In this document: positions 1 through 10,958 of the stretch, piece after piece
Layout of the letters: each line of letters opens with the position of its first letter
Numbering within the stretch: position 1 is the stretch's first letter
Source: Azadirachta indica
Lineage: Eukaryota > Streptophyta > Magnoliopsida > Sapindales > Meliaceae
Direction of reading: 5' to 3'
DNA: 64,000 bases
Assembly: GCA_022749755.1 (NCBI GenBank)
Contig: CM040448.1
Span: forward strand, 13,514,481 to 13,578,480
Position numbers and translations under genes: made by a program
The notes under the pieces: model-generated
What the model saw: the letters and a program-made list of their open reading frames with translations, nothing else
What the model was told of the DNA's origin: nothing
Databases searched by the model: none

Positions 1-62
1 TGGTTACAGTATGAATAGGAACTTATAGTCAGTGGAACTAATTATTGAAGTATCTTTGACAG

Positions 63-3000
63 TGAATGGTGGAGATATGCAGGGTGAAGAAGATTTCCCA
101 GAAGTAAAAGTAGACTTCCAGGTAAATTGCTTGTAGAGGTTTTTGCTTTCTTTCTTAGTCGATGTGTGACTTGTTTTTTCCTGTACTTTGCTAGTTTATT
201 GTGCATCAGTCTCTCTGTAACTCTGAATGCCATGTTTTTTAGGAGACATTTTTAGGCCACACAAGTCCAATCAGTTGCTGCCGCTTTTCTGCAACTGGAA
301 ACAATATAGCTAGTGCTTCTGTGGATGGCACTGTCAGGTACTTGCTGGAAGTAAGCAATTTATTTCATGGAGGTTAACTGTACAATCGTTGCATGATCAC
401 CGCAGTCTATATATTATTTATACATGTGCTGTTCAAAACTTAAGTGCTACTAGGTATCCCACTTCACTTAACAGGCTGTTCAACTTATACTTGCAGCACC
501 CCAAAACTATGCTTATAGCACCCAAAATGTAATTATGTGGATGTGTTTGATTGCTTCAAGTTGGTCTATTCAAATGGATTAATGCCAACTACCAAGATTT
601 TAGGGTTGGTGGCAGTAGTCCCTAGTTTATAATTTGCCGAACATATAAGGTTAAGGGTATTTTGGATATCAAAAAAAGAAAAAAGAACAAGGGATTAATG
701 CCGACTTTGGTTCAAAAATTCCTCATTTGGTAGGGCCTTGATTAGACAGTCTAAGTATTCATTATGGTGGATGACACATTAGGCATGCCTCAATTACTGA
801 CAGTTCTTCAACTGTTTGATTAATTCTGACATCCACTTGATACTTTTGATTGATATTATGTGTATTCAACAAAGGATATGGACATATGACTCGTCAACTC
901 CAGCTTCTAGAAATGCAACCATATACTGTGGGGCAGAGATTATGTCACTTGAGTGGGAATGTAAATCTGACCGTCTGGTATGATGTGGCAATTTCAGCAA
1001 CTATTTATCCAGTTTTAAATGCTATGTTGTTTGCTATCAGAAATACATGTGTATGAGTTTTCTTATTCTTTTTGACAAAAGCTTCTGATTGGCACTGCTG
1101 ATGGAGGCATTAAAGCTTGGAATGTTGATGCCAAGAGAGTTGTCTGTGATCTCAATACAACTGAAGCATTTCCTAGGTACTTAAAATACTACGTGTGCAA
1201 TTTAAGATTAGATTACTTTGTTCTTCCGCTTCACATTTTTGCTTTGTTGTAGTGTCTTGGACCTAAAGTGCAGCCCTGTAGAGCCAATTTTTGTATCTGC
1301 AGCAGCATCCAGAAGGTGTATATATATGTATATATAAAATATATATCTATATATGTTTTTAAATTGCCTTTTTCAAATAACTATTTTGAAGATTTGTACC
1401 TGGATAAAGTGTGTATGACTGCTGTTTGGTTAAATATTAGGCAGTAAGTTCTCGGTTGATGCTTAATTTTCACAGATATAATAACTGATAACTTCATTTC
1501 CAGATCAAAATTTGAGCCTTTACCCCCACCCATGAATTTCCTTTCGAATTTTCTTTTCCCCTTGCCAACCAGTTGTTGAACTTAAATTTCATAATACTTC
1601 ATAGAGAGGATACCAAGAATCATTGGAATCTGATGTTCTCAGTAATTGCAATAAGAGCCTTTCTCCGTGGATTTCAATGAAAATTTCTAGTAGAACCATT
1701 TAGCTTTAAGTTATTGAGAATTTTTCTATAATCTTTTTGTTCTGCGTATGGGGCTTTCGGACACCTGACATACTGCATTACCCTTTGGACCACTCAATTG
1801 CTGAATTGTGCTGACCAACTGTGGTCCTATATTTTTGTGATCTTCATACATTCCTTGAACTTTTAAATGTTTATTCAGTTGCACTGAAATACTAGAAGTT
1901 CGCTGAAAATTGTTCTGGGTGCAAAATCACTTTCATTAAGTCTGTTTGTGTATTGCCAGACTTGCAGCTAGAGTTGCTGCATTCATGGGAGTTATGATTG
2001 CATTCTCTTGTTCATATAGATAAGAATTGCTAAAAGTAAAAGACAGTTTGCTAGCTGGTACCAAATTGTTTTCTCTCTCTTTTTCTTTTCCTAACGTTCT
2101 GTGCAGCAGTGCATATACCTGTCTGCTAAATTGTGAAATTTAGATTGTTTAAAAGCTATTGCTACCTGGTGAGGTGTAATTTGAAGACATCCGTTGTCAT
2201 TGTACATATTGCTTAGGAGATTGGCAGTTCATTCATTATAATATTAGGAATCTTGCTCACACTTTCTCACTCTTGATTTGTTTTGGGTGCAAGAGATGAA
2301 TTTGATCACTTTGCTTTGTAGGTGTGGCTCAAGTAACATTGATAGTTGGGGGTTTGCCTCATTAACCGTCTGGAACATGAAAACATGGAAACCCATGGTA
2401 TGTGCCTTGAACTCTTGTTTGAATTCTGTTTCCGTTTTGTTCCTTAATGAATTTTAACTTCTATGAAGACAGTCCTTCCTCTTGGTGAAGATCCACCAGC
2501 AATAACTTCCTTATGCTTCAATCACAATGGCAAGATTCTGGCAGCTTCAGCGATTGATGGAATGATTCACATGTTTGGTATCCTTTCAAAATTTGTGAGG
2601 CTTGGTGTATTTTTGTCTCTGGTTAATTAGTTAATGGTTTATATATGATTTCTATGCCTTTTTTGACATTTGCAGTTGTACATATTGTTGAAACAACAAA
2701 GCCTCTCTTTCTTTCCTTTTATTAAATACTTTTTTCATCCCAAAAAATGGTTGAGTGAATGCATTACATATGCCTTTTGAAAGGTTTTCTCTGTCACTTT
2801 ACAAAAAGAGTAGAGTGAATCATTTGCGCCCATGTGAGGGAGCGTGTGCTCACTCATGCACACATATAGACTTGAACCTTAACTCAAGAAAGACATGTCT
2901 GGCGGTCTACAAATTACTGGCTGGCCTGCACATGATTCTGCTATTAGTTCAATTCTCTTTGGTCCTGACGAGACAAGCATTTTTAGCTTGGGTTCAGATG

Positions 3001-3757
3001 GAAAGGCAAGTATTTTCATTTCCCTTTGGCCATGTTACGAGTTTCTCTGAAGCATAACTCTATCTATCTGATCATTGTTCTTTGATCCATATAAAATTGT
3101 AAGTTTCCTCATTTGCTATATGTGGAGATCTCATAAAATTGATTTTTCTCTTGTAGATTATTGAATGGAGCTTGCAAAACCAAGGTCAGATCCTTTGGTC
3201 AAGGAATTGTAGCAGGTATTTATGATTACTGTGGTGCCCTATAATTTCTGTTTCATCAAAGAAAATATTGTGGATCATATGTATCCCACCTTATTCTTCA
3301 GTCACTGTAATTTATGGATTGTTCAATTGCTTTAAGACTCAGAAGTGAAAATTTTTATTTGCAACCATGTAAGGACATTGATCCTGAAACCTTATTATGT
3401 ATAGTCTGCCAATCTTATTTTAATACTATTTGTATACCATGTTAATTTCAGCTTGAACTTTTGCCTTTTCTTTACTTTCTTTTTGTTTTTAAATCCTTGT
3501 AAAATGAGTGTCTTTATACATACAATTTGTTTGTCTTATTCTTGATAAACATTCCATCGTGGCCTTGTTGCATCCTCAATATTTTGCATGCGAGTTCTTG
3601 GAAGAAACTATTATGTGAGAATGTTTTTGTTTCTTGTAGGTTCTGTGATTTGGAGTCATCAAAATATTGTAGACATGAGATGGCTTTGGATGCTGATGGG
3701 AGGAGACTATTGGTAACATCTGGTTCTGTAAGGGCTCCTATATATCAGGTTTTCTCT

Positions 3758-3800
<43 letters not shown>

Positions 3801-4163
3801 TACACTCATGCACAAACATACACGTGCTCTCACACACCTTGACATTTCTGCAGTATAATACATAAATGAATGTTAGCCTGATTTGTCTGGTTACTTTATC
3901 GATCTGGAGTGTGTGCAATCTGTCTACCATGGTTGGGTTGCCAACTTCTAGCCAAACAAGTTCTATTTTTAAGTAGGGCAGATTCCCTAATCTTAAGTTA
4001 CCTTTCCTTTTTTATCAACTTGACTCAGGTACGAGGTCAGGCTACTGGGTTGAGAACTCTTCCCCACAGTGCAGCTATTACCACTGTGGACTGGCACCCA
4101 ACATTGCCGATTTTCTTGACTGGTTCGGCTGATCACTCAGTTCAAGTAACATCCATAAGGTAG
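63..4163 (+). CDS. WDR91-like WD40-repeat protein (5' end outside window)
   Basis: Eleven exons can be joined in one frame: 63-121, 243-337, 875-977, 1082-1176, 1253-1315, 2322-2397, 2469-2577, 2893-3005, 3157-3215, 3640-3748 and 4029-4163 (TAG). The first visible exon is internal: its frame meets a stop just upstream of the acceptor, so the gene starts left of the window. The product is a C-terminal WD40 propeller with successive blades, for example ETFLGHTSPISCCRFSATG, ASVDGTVRIW, LLIGTADGGIKAW and a last blade HSAAITTVDWHPTLPIFLTG. This order and wording resemble WDR91, which in animals acts with Rab7 on early-to-late endosome conversion; the plant role is inferred by homology. The intron after exon 8 starts with GC (AAG|GCAAGT) rather than GT. 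All other introns are GT-AG. No lesion is seen. Assignment to WDR91 rather than another WD40 family is from memory of the family. Confidence 0.85.
1316..1354. repeat. TA-rich simple repeat
   Basis: Imperfect TA dinucleotide tract directly after the donor of the exon ending at 1315 in the WDR91-like gene. No function is suggested. Confidence 0.7.
3755..3801. repeat. (CT)n(CA)n compound microsatellite
   Basis: A run of about 14 CT units is followed directly by about 9 CA units. It lies in the intron between exons 10 and 11 of the WDR91-like gene, just after the splice donor at 3749. Confidence 0.95.
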
Positions 4164-4985
4164 TGGCTCCTCAATTTTATCTCCTATTTGGATATTCATT
4201 TTTTGATTCGGTGGAGGCTGGAGGGGAGAAGCTCACACCTGGTTGTGGTTTGACCAAAGTTCCTACTATAAGGGTACATCTTTGAGCATGTAAGATACAT
4301 CTTGACCAGCTTGTATTTCAACTGGACAAGATTGTGCTTTCTTTTGTTGTAATTTGTCGAATGGTTCCTAGTTATATTTATAAAATTCAGTCTTTACTGT
4401 AAATTTTTTTACTGAGTGAGACGGTGAATGTATTTCCGCTCATCAGGTTAGCATTTAACCATGTTGTTTGGAAACTCACAAGTTAAAAGTCAACGAGAAA
4501 AAGAGAAAAGAAGTACAGAAACGAGAATGACCCATCACTGTTGTCAGTGATAGATATCTTTTCAAGATTAAAAACTTCTTCCATTATCTGCAACTATTTA
4601 AACTTAAAAGGAAATCTAGATCAACAGTTATTGGATAGGTTAATACATGCAAAAATTTGAGAATGAATTTTATTCGGAAATATTAAAGGTTTATTCATCC
4701 GAGAAGAAAAAAATTGCAAACATTGATTGTCTCAGATATTAATTAATGGATTTTTGTTACAGATTAACCTTGAGGAAGCACATATACAAGTTCCTTTCTC
4801 AATATCAGGCACAATATAATGCGATAGAAGATTACAGTATTTTGGAAAGTTTCGGATCAAACACTCTGAGCGACAATAAGTGTCATCGGAGAGACAGTAG
4901 CTGCTGCCAGAAAGGGTGATGAAAATAATAAGAATCAGTTTGAAAAAATAAAAAACACCAAAGAGAATATTGATCCTGCCAGTGG
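4164..4985. other. Intergenic, downstream of the WDR91-like gene
   Basis: AT-rich DNA that should hold the 3' UTR of the WDR91-like gene. I see no convincing coding exon, RNA gene or element in it. Confidence 0.6.
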
Positions 4986-5250
4986 ATACTGAAGAAATTG
5001 ATCTCCATGAACTATTAAGCAGTGAAGAAACCAAACCAAGAGAACCATCTTCTCTGCCTCCAGAATGGCTGGACCCGGACCACTTTGAGCTGGTTATTCA
5101 TCTGCACATTTATTTTCAATTGGGAGGCCACAAACTTCGGAATTCCTGCATAAAGTGTGGAATTGAGTGCCCGACAACAGGTCTGTTGTATGACCAGCAC
5201 TGAAGAGATTATAGATCTTGTTGGATTGATTGACTGTATCACTCAAAATT
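4986..5250 (-). pseudogene. LRR receptor-like protein C-terminal fragment (minus-strand remnant)
   Basis: The minus strand from about 5200 down to 4990 carries broken pieces of the C-terminal end of an EIX/Cf-type receptor-like protein. SGTQ, then RNSEVCGLPIENKCADE, and lower down LLNSSWR match [28 protein letters not shown] and LLNSSWR in the copy at 6717-9577. Frames change between the pieces and the transmembrane segment is not recognisable, so it is a relic. It faces a second fragment on the plus strand just to its right. Confidence 0.7.
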
Positions 5251-5306
5251 TTTTCTTCATATGAAGATTTAACGCAACTAAATCGGACGAGATCCAATAC
5301 TCTCTT

Positions 5307-5408
5307 GAGAACTTATCATATAATAATTTGTTGGGAAAAATTCCATTGTGCACTCTGCTCCAAAGCTTCAATGCCACAATTTATGCAGGGCCTCACACAT
5401 CCAAATAA
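5307..5408 (+). pseudogene. LRR receptor-like protein fragment (plus-strand remnant)
   Basis: A short open stretch reads ENLSYNNLLGKIPLCTLLQ and then SFNATIYAG before a TAA at 5406. It corresponds to [26 protein letters not shown] in the last LRR of the neighbouring receptor-like copies. It is on the opposite strand from all the other copies, which points to an inverted duplication or rearrangement at the edge of the array. Confidence 0.7.
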
Positions 5409-5581
5409 ACGCTCAGATTAAGAATCAACTCACCTTATAATGCAGAATATTCTGCAACTCTTTTCTTTCAAGCATATTTACTAATATTTAAGAAAAAATT
5501 GTGCTTTTATTAATTAATTAATTTGTTTTCATCACTTTAATTTTTTAGCTAGAATTTTGAAAAGAGTAAAGATAAAAAATT

Positions 5582-5745
5582 GAAAAAGGAAGGTTTAATT
5601 AACATTCAACTACTCCAATAAGTGATGAAGAATTTGAAAGAGGAAAGTTTAATTAACAATTAAACCACCACATTAATTGATAGATAACTGATATAGGAAA
5701 GTTAACTAACATTCAACTCGTACATTAAATGAATCACGAATCAAT
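5582..5745. repeat. Short tandem repeat, about 55 bp unit, three diverged copies
   Basis: Three consecutive units share the core GGAAgGTTtAATTAACATTCAAC followed by a short variable AT-rich tail, near 5588, 5640 and 5695. It lies in the noncoding gap between the receptor-like remnants and the first large receptor-like pseudogene. Confidence 0.65.
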
Positions 5746-6716
5746 CTGCCTGTGAAGCTGGTTTGCATATTGATTAAATTGAATGTTAATTGGGTGATTT
5801 TGGTATTGAATTGAATTAACCAACAGGAAAATGAAATGCATGCGAACTAGTATTAGCTCTTATTTGCTTTTGATATTATTCCATATTGTATCAACAATCC
5901 TATATTGAGTTATGAAAAATTAAGACTTTGGCGAGATGATAATTTAATGCAATGTGTAAGTCGGGGTTTCACATTTAATCATTTTTAAAAGTTACCATTT
6001 TATTATTTTCTCTCAACTATTCCATGACTTCTTTTTTCTTGATTCTTATTGCAAAACTTATTTTGACCATCTTATCATTATCATAATTTAGAGTTTGCGT
6101 GTTACATGAATTAATGCAAAAGTTCTAGGATGCAAGAATGAAATAACCCATGGAGTATGAGGCAAGTGTCAGTAAACGGGCAGGTTCTGGTTCTGGCCCA
6201 AAATCTTCAATGTAGGGAATTTCCGGAGAGCAGGTTGAGAAGAGTTGATGAGGCTAGTGTTTGATGGGAATTACTATTGTGTTTAATCTTTATTATCTTA
6301 GCTAAGTGAATATTTAATTCTTTCTTATTAAGTTATTTTGATACCTGATTGTTTTTTTTAATTTTCTCCTTGTTTTCTACTTCTCAGATTTTTGTTAGCA
6401 TTTTGAGATCTGGAGAAACAAAAATGAGGAAGAATTGTTAAATCACAAGGAAAAAGCTAGCTAAAATTAAAATTGGCCCCGAAATTCTGGCTACAATTGC
6501 AAAAGAATCCAACAAATATAAGCAGACATGAACCATGACATATGGGCTAATTAATGAGAACCATAGACAAGCTCCTTTCAGCGTACACTCAACGTCGCTA
6601 ACAGTGTCAGAAAAGAAAACATCCAAGTCCAAGCAGAATAAAATGCATGCATGCGAGCTAGGAAAAGAAATAAGCCTGTTACAATATTTTACACGCACAC
6701 GAAGAAGTATTGCCAT
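5746..6716. other. Intergenic, 3' side of the receptor-like array
   Basis: AT-rich DNA with scattered stops in all frames. The part near 6450-6716 is probably the 3' flank of the adjacent receptor-like pseudogene. No other gene or element is recognised. Confidence 0.5.
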
Positions 6717-9577
6717 TTATTTACCAAGCCTTCGTTGCAGTTTAGCAATGTTCACTGCTGCTTTCACATAGAGCCAATCTTTTACACTAGTCCAGAAATT
6801 GAAGTAAGCATGTCTCCATGAACTATTCAGCAGTAAAGTACCACAGACTCCCCAGAATCCAACAATGAAACCAAAAATAAAACTTACATAAAACCCCAGA
6901 GTTATCAACTGGTCCTCGTCTTCTGGAGTGTTGGCATCGGCTGGACCTTCAGTTTGAGCTGATTCCTCGCCTGGACATCTATTTGAAAGTGGGAGGCCGC
7001 AAAGTTCAGGATTTCCTGCATACACTGATGCGTTGAAGCTCTGGAGTTGAGTGCCTGAAGGAATTTTTCCTGACAGGTTGTTGTATGACAAGTCCATGAA
7101 ACCAAGACGATTTATCTGAGAAAGGCTTGAAGGAATTTTCCCCGAAAAATAGTTTCTGGATAAATCTAGGAAATCCAATGATTTTAGATGACCAATTCTA
7201 GGACTGATCTGTCCAGTTAGATTGTTTCTTGACAGGTTCAAGGCAATCAGTCCTACAAGATCCATAATCTCTTCAGGAACAATTCCACTTAATTTATTAG
7301 TTGAAAGGTCAAGGATTTTTACAAGTCCTAGATTGTTCCGTACTCGTATTGACTTCCTTTCCATGTCAACTGTGCACTGTCAAAATAGCTGTGGATTATG
7401 TATGCTACACTGCCCATCATGGAGTGAAAGCCGGACGTAATGGCGGAATTTGGACTCCTTTCTTGGATCATAGCAGTAAAATTTTTGAAACACTCCGGAA
7501 TAATTCCTGATATACTGTTCAGGGAAAGATCCAGGATCTGAAGGTACGCTAAATTGCATACCTGGAAAGGTATATTTCCACGAAATTTATTAGATTTTAG
7601 GGAAAGAATAACCATATTTGGAAGGTTTTCCCCTATCCATGTCGGCATCTCTCCGGATAATGCATTTTTTCCCAAATCCATATATCTCAGTCGCGAGAAA
7701 TTCTTCAAAAATGAAGGCAGTTCACCACTTAAGCTGTTATCATGTAAATTCAATGTTTGGATATTACGTAGGAAGCTCATTGAGTCTGGAATTTTTCCAG
7801 AGAAACTGTTGTTTGCCAAAATAAGAATGGCTAGGCTATCCAATTGCATCCAACAATCGGGGAGACTTCCAGAAAGTAGATTACTCGAGAGATCTAGATA
7901 CACCAACTTGTGCCCAGTTATAGAGCATAGGAAAGAAATTGACCCTGAAAACTTATTGTTAGAGAGAACCAAGAAAGATGCATTCGAAGGAAGCAGTGGA
8001 ATTGGACCATCAAATGGTTTGAACTGATATCTATTCCGGGACCACTGTAAGAATCTAGTCTCAAAGATAAATCTGGAACTTTACCTTTGAGCTGATTGTT
8101 AGAAATATTCAATTCGAATTATCCAGAGGATAGATCCCAAAACCAATCGGGGACAGTATCTGAGATTCCGGCATTTGAAATATCAAGTACATAAATTTGA
8201 CCTAGATTTTGAAGCCATTTCGGAAACTGAGGCCCCATCTTGCAAGAGGCAACATTTAAAGTATGCAATTTAAACGGAGGAATCCAATCATTACCAAAAT
8301 TCAAAGCCAGAGAGTTATAACTTAATCCCAACAACTTTAAGCTGGTGAGATTTAAAAAAACATTTTCAGAGATGACACCTTCCAATGAATTAGCTCCAAC
8401 ATCCAAAGCCAACAGCTTGTCTAACTGTCCAATACTTTTTGTCAAGGTCCCATTCAAACGATTTTTTGAAAGGTATAAAATGCTCAAGGATAAAAATCCT
8501 GTAAGATCAGGTATTGACCCCGCGATTTCATTCTCACGTAAATCCAGAAACTCTAGTGAGTTCTTTGTGCATCCACAAGAGAGATTTTGAATGTAATCCG
8601 AGAATTGTCCTTTGAATTTATTGGAAGAGAAGTCTAATGTATCTATGCTACACTTGTTTCCAAAGAATTGTGGAATCCCACCTTCAAATTCATTGAAAGA
8701 GAGAGAGAGAGTTCTAAGAGAAACCATGTGCCCAAAAGCATCCGGAATGGAACCTTTTAAAAGGTTAGACTCAAGATCAAGATCAACAAGGTTGCTACTA
8801 AGATTGAACAACCAAGGGTATATTAAAGAAGTGAGACTGCTAAAGGAAAGGTCAATAGACTCAAGAGATGAACTATGATTGACATGCAAACGAGGCGAAG
8901 GTATGATAGGTGGAAGATTACACCCTCGTAGTTTCAAGGTTGTTAAAGAAGGGAGTTTGTCAACTACTTGTAGCCAGTCCTTGGATTTACTGAGAGTGTT
9001 GTAACTCATGTCAAGATATTTTAAAGAAGAAATATGAGAAAGCCACTCAATTTTTCCAACCGTAAATAAATCAAAGTTAAGACCGAGGTCAAGATATTTC
9101 AATCTTGTAAGGTTTCCAATCTGAGGAGGAATTGGTCCATTCATAGAGACTGAGGAACCTCAGTTTGCTGAGGGAACCAAAGAACTCAGGGATTGGACTG
9201 CCACCAAAACTGTTGGAACTAAGGTCCAAGTTTCTTAAATGATGCAGCTTAAGTAAAGCAGGACTAATTGTACCTCTCAGAGGCTTGATTGGAGAATCGG
9301 ACAAAGCTTTAAGATTAAGCACGATTACATTGCCTGTGTAGCTGCTACACCTTACTCCTCTCCATTGACAGCAATCTCTTTTCTCATCTTCTCTTCCCCA
9401 GGAAGTGAGAAAGCCAGATTCATCCACGAGGCTTTCTTTGAATTCCAAGAGCGTTTCCCTTTCCTCCTCGATGCACATTATCCTCTTAGAATCTGCAACT
9501 CCGGCTTCCAACTGGAACAGAATTACAAAAAGCAAAAACAGACATTGAAGAAACAATTTACTTGACATTGTTATCAT
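6717..9577 (-). pseudogene. LRR receptor-like protein (EIX/Cf type), broken copy 1
   Basis: The reconstructed order is signal peptide (ATG at 9577), LRRNT domain with the CCQWRGVRCS pair of cysteines, about 25-30 LRRs with an island before the last four, a TM helix (FYVSFIFGFIVGFWGVCGT) and a short cytoplasmic tail ending LQRRLGK. There is no kinase domain, so this is a receptor-like protein, a class that senses fungal proteins at the plasma membrane (EIX2, Cf). At least four lesions break it: a frameshifting deletion near 9150 after KLRFLSL; a TAA at about 8117 (S-G-stop-F-E-L-N where copy 2 has SPGLSELN); a one-base loss near 7990 within SNHF/DGPIP; and a frameshift near 7345 after WKGSQYEY. 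It is the best preserved of the three copies. Confidence 0.9.
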
Positions 9578-10958
9578 CAAAGCTGAAATTTTTTTCTTCC
9601 CTGAAATCACGGAGTGCAGGCCTGTTGCTACTTGTGTTAGCATGTATAATCTGCATTGAAATATATATCTCAAAAAGAATTTCATAATTATATTTAATTT
9701 CTAGATTTTTCATAGTATTATACTATATGCGTAGTAGGATAGTCATGTTTAACCTAACGTTTGATTAAAATAATTTTAAACTATTATTCTACAATTAGGT
9801 GGCTGTCATTGAGTTGCTACCATGTCTTTTTTGAGACGAGTCTTCGTTCAGGTCAGCAGTCTTCTTTAAAAAGAATAATTCTGGTCTCCTATTTTCAGCT
9901 TCACTTCTTTTTCTAAATAGAAATATATAAACATATATAATAGGAGCGCGTCCAAGAATAGAGATCCCAGAATATAGGCAGAGCAATTATTGGAATGTCC
10001 TGTGTTCTTAATTTCTCTTCTTTCACATTTCTGTAAGATTTAAACCTTATTTTAAATTTCAAATATTAATTAATATCGACATCAAACTACCCTTTTCTCG
10101 TCTTCTTCCTCTTAACCTATTCTCACTGGCCAACCTCAGAAATGTGATACTCAATAACTATACGGACATGATATAACTCGTCCAGGATTTTTAAATGAAG
10201 GTGTTCAACAACCAGAAATGAAGATTAAGTTAAAAGTGAAAGATTTGCTGGGATAAAAGAAATAAAGGGCAAGAAAAATAAATTTATATAAAAAAAAAAA
10301 TTTGATTTTAATGAACTTCTGTCACCGTATTGATTTATCAAATAATTTCAATTTATTTAATTTTTGCTTTGTTACAGTGAGCAAGTACAATAAATATTTC
10401 AAAATGGGCATTTGGGAAAAAGAAGTGTTTAATGAGTTCTCAGTTAGATTAACAGATTCTTCCAAAAGGAATTCGCTAGGCTTTTGTTATTATCATCCAG
10501 TTCTATTTCTTTTTTGAATAGACATATTTATAATCGCAGCATTGCAAGCGGAACACGATTCATCAAGGAAAGCATTCTTAAGAAAGAAATCGATTGATAA
10601 TTGTGTCCCAGATAGCAGCTTAACCATAATATTCAAGAATAGATGATGGCTGTAAAGAACAATATTTGGGGTCCCTGAAGCGTACACTAAATCAATATCA
10701 TGAACCATATAACAAGACTACATTGTCCAGAAAGCTTCCCAACATATATAAGCACTTTGTCAAATAAGGACTGAACGTTATCCGAGAATTAAAACAGCTC
10801 CTGCCACAAAATAATAAGCATAAGTATGAGAAAGGAAAACTCTAAAGAGGAAAAAGAATAATAATTAAAGAATATGAAGGAAAAGCATGAGAAGGAAAAA
10901 GAACTTAGCATATTGCATTAACTTACACAAAATCTGACACATGAAGAAGTAATACCAG
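9578..10958. other. Intergenic spacer between receptor-like copies 1 and 2
   Basis: The part near 9790-10090 is similar to 13880-14170 and partly to 18030-18360, so the upstream flank was duplicated together with the genes. Its landmarks are a GTCTTC..TTCAGGTCA block, TAGAAATATAT, and TATTAATTAATAT. The part near 10660-10830 (GTCCCTGAAGC, then GCCACAAAATAATAA) matches 14595-14745, the downstream flank of copy 3. No separate gene is seen. Confidence 0.7.
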
